A stretch of 64,000 nucleotides of DNA, from NCBI GenBank assembly GCA_937775265.1, contig CALKBV010000006.1, forward strand, positions 186,001 to 250,000. The letters are read 5' to 3'. Positions 9,106 through 19,114 of this stretch are shown one piece after another. Source of the DNA: an uncultured Pseudomonadales bacterium (GTDB lineage Bacteria > Pseudomonadota > Gammaproteobacteria > Pseudomonadales > Azotimanducaceae). Each line of letters begins with the position of its first letter. The stretch's first letter is position 1. The translations under genes were made by a program, and so were the position numbers. Under the pieces are notes generated by a model. The model was not told the DNA's origin. It was given only the letters and a program-made list of their open reading frames with translations, and searched no databases.

Positions 9106-9573
9106 TTAAGCCAGCTCTTTCCAAAACTGCCAAGGGTACTCGCCATCATTAGCCGCTATCGCCGGGATTCCCTGATGCGCAAAATAATCTTTCGATACCC
9201 GCTGCGCCTTAATCAGCAAACCGTTTACCTGACGAGCCCTTGCATCCTCAAAGACCGCTTGCATGAGTTTCTCTCCAACACCCTGCCCTTGGATCAAAGG
9301 TAAAACATACAGCCCGTGAAAAAGCCCGCCCTGGCCATTTGGCAGATTCTGCAATGTGGTGGCGTCCCAAGCAGCAATGCCGACGACCTCATCTTTATAC
9401 TCCGCAACGTGCAACTCAAGAAACGCTAAATCTGTTTCATCATATTGCAAAACAGGCACCGCAAGTCGCTTCACGCGCTTTGCCATGGGCCAATTTATGA
9501 CGGCAAGCTCTATCAGACTATTTATCTTTGGTAAGTCTGCAGCCAACGCTCTTCTTAATTTTAATTTTTTCAT
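9106..9573 (-). CDS. GNAT family N-acetyltransferase
   Basis: About 155 residues, the usual length for a stand-alone GCN5-related acetyltransferase. It starts MKKLKLRRALAADL and carries the acetyl-CoA binding motif A as GLYVLPLIQGQGVGEKLM. The frame is open 37 codons upstream to an ATG at 9684, but that arginine-rich extension does not fit the fold, and the ATG at 9573 precedes a typical beta1 strand. The acceptor substrate cannot be inferred. It is divergent from the SDR/cryptochrome pair. Confidence 0.85.
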   Translation of the reverse strand: MKKLKLRRALAADLPKINSLIELAVINWPMAKRVKRLAVPVLQYDETDLAFLELHVAEYKDEVVGIAAWDATTLQNLPNGQGGLFHGLYVLPLIQGQGVGEKLMQAVFEDARARQVNGLLIKAQRVSKDYFAHQGIPAIAANDGEYPWQFWKELA

Positions 9574-9769
9574 ACGGCTTCTACGCACCCGAACGGGCTT
9601 TGGACCACACGCCAAGTTTTGCCGGCTTTTTCGTCGCTGGTTGCGGAACTGACCGCTGAGGCCGCTATTTCGTTTGCTCGCCATCGCCCACCTGACCCAG
9701 CTGCTGAAGTAAGCCCATTGAAACCGATTAACAACAGATCCATATCGCAGCCACTAGCGTAAACTCGCC

Positions 9770-10492
9770 ATGACGTTAAAAGACTCTCCAAAAAAGCATT
9801 TGTTAATCACCGGCAGCACGATTGGTGTCGCCCTGGCCAACCTTTTTGCCCAAGATGATCACGTTGAGTCTGTCACGCTCACCTGGCATTCCCGACCACC
9901 AGAAACCACGTCGGCCAAAATAAACACCACGCAACTGGATCTCACCAACGACGAAGCAGTCCACAACACCTTTACAAATTTTGAGAAACTCGACGGCGTC
10001 ATCAACGCCGTCGGCTTTCTTCACGGCGATGGAGTTCAACCCGAAAAGTCGATCAGCCGCACCAATCCAACTTCCTTTTTTAAAAACATGGAAACCAACA
10101 CGCTGCCGACCTTGCTGTTGGCCAAGCATTCTCGTGGTTTGCTCAAAGACAGCCATGCAGCATTCTTTGCAAGCATCTCCGCAAAGGTGGGCTCTATTGA
10201 AGACAACCGCCTTGGAGGCTGGTACAGCTACCGCGCTTCGAAAGCCGCGCTTAATATGGTACTAAAAACACTCGCCATTGAATGGAGCTTTGCCCTACCC
10301 AAATGTACAGTCGCCGCCTTACACCCTGGTACCGTTATCAGCCCACTATCCAGACCCTTCACAAATAAAACCAATAAGCGCCTTTTCAGTCCCGAAGAAA
10401 GCGCCTCGCACCTGAAGACTATCCTGGACAATCTGACGCCACCGCAAAGTGGTCGCTTCTGGTCTTGGGACGGCACGGAAATTCCTTGGTAG
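9770..10492 (+). CDS. short-chain dehydrogenase/reductase (C-factor-like)
   Basis: 240-residue cytoplasmic SDR. The nucleotide-binding turn reads LLITGSTIGVALAN, one residue short of the classical TGxxxGIG motif. NAVGFLHGD replaces the NNAG motif, and the active site is seen as SISAKVGS...YSYRASKAAL (Ser, Tyr-x3-Lys). It ends 5 bp before the cryptochrome/photolyase gene. In many marine gammaproteobacteria a CsgA/C-factor-like SDR accompanies photolyase or cryptochrome genes (family knowledge), so co-expression is likely. Substrate unknown. Confidence 0.88.
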   Translation: MTLKDSPKKHLLITGSTIGVALANLFAQDDHVESVTLTWHSRPPETTSAKINTTQLDLTNDEAVHNTFTNFEKLDGVINAVGFLHGDGVQPEKSISRTNPTSFFKNMETNTLPTLLLAKHSRGLLKDSHAAFFASISAKVGSIEDNRLGGWYSYRASKAALNMVLKTLAIEWSFALPKCTVAALHPGTVISPLSRPFTNKTNKRLFSPEESASHLKTILDNLTPPQSGRFWSWDGTEIPW

Positions 10493-10497
10493 TTGCC

Positions 10498-12060
10498 ATG
10501 AACTTACCGATTTTCCCCTCGGTCACCAACATCAACCTCATCCTTGGGGACCAACTCAATCACGAACACTCTTGGTTTACAGAACCGCGAGAAGACACCC
10601 TGTTTGTCATTGCAGAGTTGTACGAAGAAGCCTCTTACGTTCCACACCATGCGCAAAAAATCTGTGCTTTTTTCCTCTCTATGCAGAAGTTCGCAGCATC
10701 GCTGGCTGACGGAGGACACCAAATCCTGCACCTAACACTTGATGATACCCAGTCAATCAACAGCGCCGATGAACTCTTGCGCTTATTGGCTGATTTTTAC
10801 AGTGCGAGCCAAGTAAATTATCAGAGACCTGACGAACACAGACTTTTAACCCAGCTCAGAGCACTAGACATCCCCGCTGTCGACATTAAAGAGCATGACA
10901 CAGAGCACTTTCTAGTGCCCTTCCAGGACCTTACACGTCATTTTAAACCTGGAAAAGCGCATAGGATGGAGCAGTTTTATCGCAAGCAGCGCAAACAACT
11001 GAACATTCTTATAGATCAGGAGGAACCGCTCGGCGGCCAATGGAACTATGACGCAACTAATCGGCGCAAGTTGAAAACAGCCGACTTACCGCTCATACCT
11101 GAACCTCTCACCTTCGCTAATGACGTCAGCGATATCTTGCAGCGATTGACGCGCCACCAGATTAATTGCAGCGGCACAGAGAAACAAACATTGGCATTAC
11201 CCGCCGATCGAGAACAGTCTTTGGCCCTACTCGATTATTTTTGTGATAACGCTTTGCCAAGGTTCGGCGATTTTCAAGACGCCATGACCGACAAATCCGA
11301 GTACTCATGGTCTCTTTTTCACTCAAGGCTTTCTTTTTCTATCAACGTCAAGCTGCTTCACCCTAAAGAGGTTATCGACGCCGCAGTTGATGCCTTCGAA
11401 CGTAGGGATGACATTGACATCAGTCAAGTAGAGGGCTTCGTTCGACAGATTCTAGGGTGGCGTGAATTCATTCGCGGTATCTACTGGGCTAACATGCCTA
11501 ATTATGGGCGGATGAATGCGCTCAATGCGACCCGCGCTTTGCCAGGCTACTTCTGGACAGGTGACACCAAGATGAATTGTGTTTCCCTTGCGGTGCATCA
11601 ATCCTTGGAACATAGCTACGCTCATCACATTCAACGACTGATGGTCACGGGTGTTTTCGGGCTTATCACCGGCATCGACCCCGACGCCTTAGACCAATGG
11701 TACCTTGGTATCTATAGTGACGCGATTGAGTGGGTAGAGTTGCCCAATACTCGAGGCATGAGTCAGTTTGCAGATGACGGGATCGTCGCCAGCAAGCCGT
11801 ACGCCGCGAGTGGCAACTACATCAATAAGATGAGCGATTACTGCAAAGAGTGCCATTACAACGTAAAAGAAAAGACAACTGACCAGTCTTGCCCCTTTAA
11901 CGCGCTCTACTGGGATTTTATGGTGCGTCACCGAGAAAAATTTGAACGCAACCCGCGAATTGGGATGGTCTATAGAACCTGGGATAAATTCGATACGGAC
12001 ACCAAGCACCAAACCAGGCAAAGGGCTGAGAACTGCTTGATCAAGCTGGAGCAGCTATAA
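10498..12060 (+). CDS. FeS-type cryptochrome/photolyase (PhrB-like)
   Basis: 520-residue protein of the iron-sulphur bacterial cryptochrome/photolyase group (COG3046), the prokaryotic (6-4) photolyase relatives. Seen: the Rossmann-like antenna domain beginning NLILGDQLNHEHSWF, the FAD-binding helical domain with SLAVHQSLEHSYAHHIQRLM, and four cysteines expected to hold a [4Fe-4S] cluster: MNCVS, CKECHYN and SCPFN. I chose the ATG at 10498, which begins at the conserved N-terminus; an upstream GTG-frame extension overlaps the SDR. The expected role is light-dependent repair of (6-4) photoproducts or light signalling. Five bp separate it from the SDR. Confidence 0.93.
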   Translation: MNLPIFPSVTNINLILGDQLNHEHSWFTEPREDTLFVIAELYEEASYVPHHAQKICAFFLSMQKFAASLADGGHQILHLTLDDTQSINSADELLRLLADFYSASQVNYQRPDEHRLLTQLRALDIPAVDIKEHDTEHFLVPFQDLTRHFKPGKAHRMEQFYRKQRKQLNILIDQEEPLGGQWNYDATNRRKLKTADLPLIPEPLTFANDVSDILQRLTRHQINCSGTEKQTLALPADREQSLALLDYFCDNALPRFGDFQDAMTDKSEYSWSLFHSRLSFSINVKLLHPKEVIDAAVDAFERRDDIDISQVEGFVRQILGWREFIRGIYWANMPNYGRMNALNATRALPGYFWTGDTKMNCVSLAVHQSLEHSYAHHIQRLMVTGVFGLITGIDPDALDQWYLGIYSDAIEWVELPNTRGMSQFADDGIVASKPYAASGNYINKMSDYCKECHYNVKEKTTDQSCPFNALYWDFMVRHREKFERNPRIGMVYRTWDKFDTDTKHQTRQRAENCLIKLEQL

Positions 12061-12497
12061 CCGCATTCGTGTCGCTCCTGCATCTCGAGGATTTGGATCA
12101 GCTGGAAAGAAAACCTCTGCCAGGGTTTGCTCACCCAGTAAAAATCTGAACTTGAGCGTCTAGATATTGAAAGGGCTGTAGGCACGCTCTCTTTCTTTTT
12201 TCATTTTATGACTGTGGGCAAGCTTCTGCATTCATCGCTAGAACACTGGGATCTAGCGCAAATCCGGGATGAGTTCACTTATAAGCTTTCAACGATAGCC
12301 TACGAGTATTTAGTGAGGAAGTAGCGCAATAATCCAACAAACCCTCGATCACATCAAACCGCAACCACCGCCGCTTAATCCTGCGAACGCCATTCATTCT
12401 TAAAACGGGCCTGAGTTAACAGGTCAAAATCTCCCCGGCCAACCTTTAAGTTGACCTTCTGGCTGCTCTAGGAGGCGAGGACTTTAAAACTTAGCGC
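12061..12497. other. intergenic region with one possible micro-ORF
   Basis: About 440 bp between the cryptochrome and the convergent CinA-like gene. The only coding-like item is a 38-codon ORF at 12208-12324 (+). No terminator with a T-run was recognised. Confidence 0.35.
12208..12324 (+). CDS. possible 38-residue micro-ORF or gene remnant
   Basis: Begins MTVGKLLHSSLEHWDL and ends AYEYLVRK. Residue composition is protein-like (charged and amphipathic), unlike random translations nearby, but there is no clear Shine-Dalgarno and no family I recognise. It could be the tail of a decayed gene. Confidence 0.2.
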   Translation: MTVGKLLHSSLEHWDLAQIRDEFTYKLSTIAYEYLVRK

Positions 12498-13244
12498 TTA
12501 GTCATCGAAAGGCTCAGCACCAAAACCGACTATCATGGCTTTGACTTCTTCGAGCATAACATCGAGTTCTGCCTCATCCGTCCCCCGCATGACCAGGTTG
12601 GTACCATAACCTTCCTGTCGATAGAACGGATAACTGCCCAGGTCGACTTCAGGATGCAGGTCCTGAATCTGCCCCAGTTGAACCGCCACCTGACCTTCAC
12701 TCAGGTAAGCGCCAATTGATCGCGATCGAACCGGATCACCGCCATTCAAACGTTCTTTGGTCAACGTACTGACCATCGCCTGCATCACCATTGGGACGCC
12801 GGCCATGACATACACATTCTCGATTTGGAAACCATGGGGACCTGACGTCGGGTTTTCGATAAGTACTGACCCTTCAGGAACACGCGCCATACGCAGACGG
12901 GATTCCATCACTTCAGGAGGCGCTTCCCGTCGTTCAAGGATCTCGACAATCTCAGGGTGCATGTAGAGTTCAACACCGAATGCCATGGCAATACAGTCGG
13001 CCGTAATATCATCGTGAGTTGGCCCGATACCCCCTGTCGTAAACACATGATCGTAGGTCTGACGACACTCATTCACCGTCGTGACAATCGTTTCCTCTAC
13101 ATCCGGAATAACCCGGGCATGAACCAGCCGCACACCGACATCGTTCAAGGCGGTAGCCAAGTGCTGCAGGTTGGTATCCTGGGTTCGACCAGAGAGAATT
13201 TCGTTGCCGATGATAATCAGGCAACCAGTAACGATTTTGGACAT
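12498..13244 (-). CDS. CinA N-domain / molybdopterin-binding-fold protein
   Basis: 248-residue protein of the MoCF-biosynthesis fold (COG1058, CinA N-terminal type). Seen: CLIIIGNEILSGRTQDTN at the N-terminus, VFTTGGIGPTHDDITADCIA in the centre, and IENVYVMAGVPMVMQAM. It lacks the C-terminal CinA deamidase domain, so it matches the short stand-alone form, whose members act as nucleotide pyrophosphatases in NAD-related salvage or remain unassigned (family knowledge). It ends convergently with respect to the cryptochrome gene and is divergent from uvrA. Confidence 0.9.
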   Translation of the reverse strand: MSKIVTGCLIIIGNEILSGRTQDTNLQHLATALNDVGVRLVHARVIPDVEETIVTTVNECRQTYDHVFTTGGIGPTHDDITADCIAMAFGVELYMHPEIVEILERREAPPEVMESRLRMARVPEGSVLIENPTSGPHGFQIENVYVMAGVPMVMQAMVSTLTKERLNGGDPVRSRSIGAYLSEGQVAVQLGQIQDLHPEVDLGSYPFYRQEGYGTNLVMRGTDEAELDVMLEEVKAMIVGFGAEPFDD

Positions 13245-13689
13245 ATGGCTTCTACAACTTCAACGAACGGTAATGATAGAGCCCACGACGCTACTTGGCT
13301 ATTCCTAACGGTATATATCGCCTCAGCTGTTCCAATTCTTCGCTAGCGCCAGATCCTCTCGTTTTGTGGCTTCGCCACCGCTGTCGAGACCACGAACCTT
13401 TTAGCGAGTAACCATTCACCCGGTTTCAGGAGCATTTCGCTATACTGCTGTCCGTCCGTTACTTTGTTGATCTGATCAGCAAAACTATATATAGATACAG
13501 ACTTTTTAATTTTGTCTATTCCGACAATACACGGGAAAGCGCTAATTAAGATGATTTCCCCGTGAAACCAAGGCGAGCACACACAGAGAAAATCACGAAT
13601 ATGCTGTAAATTCGTGATTTTCGGTGCGGGTTCAACCCAGGCATCGCGGAAAAACCTTAACCAGAGATTCGCTTCCATAAAAGGGCTCT
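13245..13689. other. divergent intergenic region upstream of uvrA
   Basis: 445 bp between the CinA-like gene and uvrA. It holds a perfect 13-bp inverted repeat (listed separately). A minus-strand ORF (13343-13678) crosses that repeat but has no recognisable features. I looked for a LexA box (CTGT-N8-ACAG) near uvrA and found none. Confidence 0.4.
13588..13622. promoter_or_regulatory. perfect 13-bp inverted repeat upstream of uvrA
   Basis: Arms GAAAATCACGAAT and ATTCGTGATTTTC flank a 9-nt loop. The end is 67 bp before the uvrA start codon. With A/T-rich ends it could be a bidirectional terminator of an unrecognised transcript or, being perfectly symmetrical, a binding site for a dimeric regulator of uvrA. 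Neither can be decided from sequence alone. Confidence 0.5.
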
Positions 13690-16549
13690 ATGAAAACTGC
13701 TTCTGAAGAACTTGATCACATCCTAATCCGGGGCGCCCGGGAACATAACCTGAAGTCTGTAGAAGTCAAAATCCCGAAGCGAAAACTGGTCGTATTAACT
13801 GGCGTCTCAGGCTCCGGTAAGTCTTCCCTGGCTTTTGACACCCTGTATGCGGAAGGTCAAAGGCGTTATGTGGAATCACTGTCTGCTTACGCACGACAGT
13901 TTCTAGGCCAAATGGAAAAACCGAAATACGACACCATTAGGGGCCTGTCGCCTACCATCTCCATCGAACAAAAAACCACGTCCCGAAACCCAAGATCCAC
14001 CGTCGGCACTATTACCGAAATCTCTGATTACCTCCGGGTACTCTATGCACGGGTTGGGCGCCAACATTGCCATGAATGCGGTAAGCCGGTGCAAGGACAG
14101 ACCGCCCAGCGGATTGTTCAGGAGCTGCTGAAAAGGAAAGGTTCGCGAATTTATTTGTTAGTGCCTTTGCTTGTTAACCGCAAGGGCGAACATCGCGAAA
14201 TGATCGAGGATGCTCGCCTACAAGGTTTCGTTAGACTAAGAGTCGATGGTGAATGGGTAAGAAGCGATGAAATCGAAGCGCTCGACAAACGCAAAAAACA
14301 CACGGTCGAAGCTGTGGTGGACCGTATTCTCATCAAACCCGATGCTGAAGAACGATTGACCGAAAGCGTCGAATCTGCGCTTAGGTACGGTGCAGGCAGT
14401 TTGATCGCCGCGGTAGAAGGCTCAAAAGATCAATTGTTCTCCGAGTCGTTTTCCTGCAGCCATTGCGGCATTTCGTTTCCTGTGTTGATGCCTCAATCGT
14501 TCTCATTTAACAGCCCCCAGGGTATGTGCCATGAATGTAATGGCCTTGGTACACAAGTCGCTTTCGATCCGGACCTTGTCATTCCCAATAAGGACCTGAC
14601 TTTAAAACAAGGTGCTCTGAAACCTATAGGAATGATCGATGATGATAAAAAATCTATGGGCGCTGTGTTCCACCGGCAGATGTTCAAATACCTAAAGGTC
14701 CCTTTGGACAAGCCCTGGCGGAAGCTCACGAAAAAACAGCAGAAAACCATCCTTTTCGGCACCGGCGAGAAACGATACAAGATCAACTGGGGCAGCCACG
14801 GCAACAGCATGTCCCGATACGAGGGATTGCTGAATCGGCTGATGAGACGATTCAGGAACACCCGGTCGGAAGGAATGAAACGCTGGTATTCGCAATATCT
14901 TGCCAACACACCCTGCCATACCTGTGATGGGGTCCGACTGCGCGCGGAAAGCGCCGCGGTTCGTGTCGGTGACGCGACCATCGTTGAGGTTTCTTCCTGG
15001 ACGATAGACAGAACTTACAATTTTTTTCACCGCCTGAAACTGCCAGGCGCAGCCGCAGAGATAGCCGCCGAAGTGCTAAAGGAGATCTGTAACCGGTTGG
15101 GTTTTCTAAATTCAGTTGGGCTCTCTTACCTTTCCCTGGACCGGCTGGGACCTTCTCTGAGTGGCGGGGAATCACAGCGTATTCGCCTCGCATCACAAGT
15201 GGGTTCTGAACTCAGCGGCGTTATTTACATACTGGACGAGCCCAGTATTGGCTTGCACCAGCGGGACAATGAAAAATTGTTGGCCACACTCTGCCGAATG
15301 AGAGATATCGGGAACACCGTCATTGTGGTCGAACACGACGAAGATACCATCCGCGCCGCTGATTTCGTTATCGACTTTGGCCCTGCAGCGGGCGTCTTAG
15401 GTGGGCAGATCGTACATGCCGGGACGCCAAAGAGTCTTGAGAAAAACAAACAGTCCATCACCGGCAACTATCTGTCAAAACGAAGCCGGATCGAAATTGC
15501 TGATGAAAGGCGGGTCCCCGCCGGACACATTTCAGTCAAGGGAGCTGCTGCAAATAACCTGAAAAGCATCGATGTAGACTTTCCATTGGGCGTTATGACG
15601 GCGGTTACGGGCGTCTCCGGCGCGGGTAAATCAACCCTTGTAAACGATATCCTGCACCCTGCCCTCGCAAGACAATTTCATCAATCCACACAAAGAGTAG
15701 GGGAGCACTCACGCATTACCGGGCTTGAACAGCTGGATAAGGTGGTTGCAATCGATCAGAAACCCATCGGCAGAACCCCGCGCAGCAACCCCGTCACCTA
15801 CATCAAGGTTTTTGACGAGATTCGCATGTTCTTCTCTCAGCTTCCCGGATCCCGAATGCGCGGATACAAACCGGGCAGATTTTCTTTCAACGTCAAAGGC
15901 GGCCGGTGCGAAGACTGTCAGGGGGACGGTGTCCGAAAAATCGAGATGCACTTTCTGTCTGACGTTTATGTTAGGTGTGACGAATGTGACGGGAAGCGTT
16001 TCAATGATGCGACCCTCGAGGTGAAATATAAGGGCAAATCAATTGCAGACATTCTGGAACTCACCGTGGCTGAAGCTGTTGAGCACTTTTCTGAACATCC
16101 ACGAATCGTTAGCAAGCTGCGACTGCTAGTGGACGTGGGGCTTGACTACCTGCATATGGGACAACCCTCCTCAACCCTTTCCGGTGGCGAAGCACAACGG
16201 ATCAAACTTGCCAAAGAACTCTCTAAGATAGCGACCGGCAAGACTTTTTACATTCTGGATGAACCAACGACCGGGCTGCATTTCGACGATGTCAAAAAAC
16301 TCCTCGGAGTACTGAATCGACTGGTCGAGGCTGGAAACACCGTCACCGTTATTGAGCACAACCTTGACGTTATCAAGACCGCCGACTGGATCATTGATCT
16401 GGGGCCCGATGGCGGACCATGCTGGCGGAGAGATACTCGCCAGTGGAACCCCTGAAGAGATTGCCAATAACACGAACTCTGACACCGGGAAATACCTGAA
16501 GCCGATCCTACGTTCAAGGCAAAGAAGGAAAAAAGGCAGGCAAACCTGA
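13690..16549 (+). CDS. uvrA: excinuclease ABC subunit A, frameshifted near the 3' end
   Basis: Damage-recognition ATPase of nucleotide excision repair. Two ABC modules are visible: Walker A TGVSGSGKSSLAF (residue ~37) and TGVSGAGKSTLVND (~640), and signatures LSGGESQRIRLASQ and LSGGEAQRIKLAKELS. Zinc-binding pairs CHEC, CSHC...CHEC and CEDC...CDEC are present. The continuous frame stops at 16455 as ...GPDGGPCWRRDTRQWNP. The normal ending HAGGEILASGTPEEIANN...TGKYLKPIL continues in the next frame to 16549, so one extra base lies at about 16412-16419. With that base removed the protein is about 953 residues, the normal length. The break removes only the last ~40 residues; sequencing error is as likely as real mutation. 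Confidence 0.93.
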
Positions 16550-16578
16550 CTCCATCAGGAAATAGCGAATATAAATAG

Positions 16579-16592
16579 TGGAACGCGTTCCA
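16579..16592. promoter_or_regulatory. perfect 14-bp palindrome, candidate operator of the TonB-dependent receptor
   Basis: TGGAACGCGTTCCA is fully self-complementary with a central CGCG, the size and symmetry typical of LacI-family operators that control TonB-dependent receptor genes in several proteobacteria (family knowledge). It lies 18 bp upstream of a possible -35 element TTGACC (16610-16615), with a weak -10 TAAAGT 17 bp further on (16633-16638). The receptor start is at 16703. No LacI gene is in the window. Confidence 0.45.
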
Positions 16593-16702
16593 AATATATT
16601 ACAAACAGATTGACCTCATATATGGTCTCGACTAAAGTTGCGGTCACCCATCAACAATTTGAACTGATGGGACCTAAAAAACTAACTCCCGGGGGGGAAC
16701 TT

Positions 16703-19054
16703 ATGAAGCTATCTAAGATAGCCAAGACCCGAGTACTTGGCTCATGCGGTTGCACTAATGTTAAGTGCTTCCGTCTACGCCGAATCCAGCGATGTTCTGG
16801 AAGAAATTATCGTAACAGCCCGACAACAATCAGAAACACTTCAGGATGTACCCGTGACGATTGCGGCACTGACTGAGGCAGACCTTGATCGGTACAACAT
16901 CACAAGTCTTGTTGACGCGGCCAAAATGGTACCAAACATGGTCATTGCACAAGGTGGCTCCGGCAATGGTTCCAGCCTGCGGCTTCGTGGTATCGGGTCT
17001 AGCTCTATTTCTGCTGCATTTGACCACTCAGTTGCGATTAACCTCGACGGTGTCGTTGTTAACCGCGGACGGTTTATCCACAACTCGTACCTGGACATGC
17101 GTCAGCTCGAAGTACTGAAAGGGCCTCAGTCGCTCTACTTCGGTAAGAGCGCGACGGCTGGTGTCGTCTCAATTACAACGAATGACCCTGGTGATGAATT
17201 TGAACTCCAGTTGGGTGGCGGCATTGAAACAGAATACGACGGCACCTTTTATGAAATGGTCATCTCTGGCCCGATCTCGGATACTTTTGGTGCCCGCCTG
17301 GCCGTCGGTGGTTCAAAGAACGACGAACTCTTCGAAAACTACTCCTTCGCAAATGACCCAAACGCCTCACTTAATGGCGCCAGCAAGTACTATGGTGACG
17401 AGTCAACCAACATGCGTCTAACGCTGGTCTGGGAACCTACCGACAACTTCAAAGCCAAATTAAAGTACAACTACTCGGAGTTTGATAACTCGGGCGGCGG
17501 TACAGCCTGGTCAGAAGAACTTTGCGCAGAAGGCGCTCACCAGCGAACTGTCGTGTTGGGAGCTGTGTTCTTCCAGGGCGTTGATGATTGCAAAATCAAC
17601 GGTAATACATCGAAGATCGGTCTTAACCCAGCGCTACGCCCCGGTTTACCCTTCGGCTATGACGATGGCCAACCGGGTCTTGAGCAAGAAACCGATTTCA
17701 TTTCATTGCAAATGGACTGGGACATCAACGAAAACTATACCCTCACATCTATTACTGGCTGGGTCGATCTCGAGCACGTGGAACTCGACGACTACAGCTA
17801 CGGCGCTGGCGTTTTCGGTGGGCTACATAACAATCTTTATGAAAGCATCTCTCAGGAATTTCGTCTTAGCAGCAGTTATGATGGTCCAATCAACTTCCAG
17901 GCAGGTTTATTCATGCAGGAAATTGAGCAGGAGTTCGACGCCTATCAGTATGCTGCAAATATTGGGCTCCTGGCGGCTGATCCCATCACCGGTAACGGAT
18001 ACGACTACAATAAACACCACTTCCTGGATACGGACGTGCTCTCAGCTTTTGTGGCAGTCTATTGGGATATCAATGATAGAACCGAGGTGACCGTCGGCGC
18101 TCGCTACACTGAGGAAGACAAAGAATGGCAAGATCGAAATTCCTTACGTTCACCTGTTCCTGCAGGGCACCTTTCAGCGCACCACGACCTAATTGACGGA
18201 CTCGAAGTTTGAAGATGACAACATCTCTCCGGAAATTGCTATCAACTACTATCTGAATGATGACGTTAGCGTCTTCGCCGCCTACAAAGAAGGCTTCAAA
18301 TCAGGAGGCATCGACAACAGCGCCCTACCCACAGCCACATTAAGCCCTGCAGATGGTGATTTTGGATTTCTTGTCTACCAGTCTGAGGAAGCAGAAGGCT
18401 TTGAAGTTGGTATGAAAGGAAACTTTCTTGGTAACTCACTGCGACTCAATGCGACCATCTTCACTTATGAGTACACGGACCTCCAAGTCCAGCTGTTCGA
18501 TTCAACAGCGATTCAATTCCAGACATTCAACGCGTCAGCGCTTGAAACAGAAGGCCTGGAGTTTGACCTGCTTTGGAATACCAGCGTCGAGGGTCTGACC
18601 ATCAGGTCCGCGTGGGCATGGACTGACACGGGATACTCCGAGGATTTCGTCAACGCAACAGGTGAAAACCTGAAAGGAGAAGACGGTGCTGGTAGTGCAG
18701 ACATTACCGGTTATGTGGGCTTCACGTATGACGCTGAACTAACAGAGCAATTGGCGTTACAACGTGTCTGCTGATGCCCGTTTTACTGACGACTACGCTT
18801 GGACAGCAACCGTGAACCCGTTCATGCAAGATTCTTTCTGGGTCGCAGATGCTGCCATCAATGTTTACTCAGCTGACGGTGCACACGAGTTCAGCCTGAT
18901 CGCTCGAAACCTCACTGACGAGTACTACATTACTGGTGGAGGCGCGATCCCGGGCAGGGTTCCATCTAGCAATACTGGAGCCAACACGCTCGACCAGGCG
19001 GCTACCACGCCCCTTGGGAGAACAATGACGCTGCGGTACAGGTTCTCAATGTAA
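16703..19054 (+). pseudogene. TonB-dependent receptor, three frame breaks
   Basis: Outer-membrane TonB-dependent receptor of about 780 residues, split over four reading frames. Assembled order: signal peptide MKLSKIAKTRVL + AHAVALMLSASVYA (break at ~16735), TonB box EEIIVTARQQ, plug domain with LRLRGIGSSSIS and LEVLKGPQSLYFGKSATAGV, then the beta-barrel. The second break at ~18198 gives ...DLIDDSKFEDDNISPEI when one G is removed; the third at ~18755-18762 rejoins at NVSADARF. The barrel ends TMTLRYRFSM. Each break is an extra single base. The type is the IIVTARQ group common in marine gammaproteobacteria and sphingomonads; substrate unknown. The ATG at 16703 is preceded by GGGGGGGAAC. It is followed by a strong terminator. 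Real decay and assembly error are both possible. Confidence 0.88.
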
Positions 19055-19075
19055 TTGCAGTCAATAGCGGAACAG

Positions 19076-19104
19076 AAAAAGGCGGCCATTGGCCGCCTTT
19101 TTTT
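19076..19104 (+). terminator. rho-independent terminator
   Basis: Stem GGCGGCC/GGCCGCC with a 3-nt ATT loop, flanked by AAAAA before and TTTTTTT after. It lies 22 bp after the receptor stop codon. Because the flanking A and T runs are symmetrical it could also end transcription of the minus-strand remnant that stops at 19115. Confidence 0.92.
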
Positions 19105-19114
19105 ATGAAGTCTC

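Noticed and set aside
13343-13678. Minus-strand 111-codon ORF before uvrA
   Set aside because: No recognisable domain, unusual composition, and it spans the perfect inverted repeat, which fits regulatory DNA better than coding DNA.
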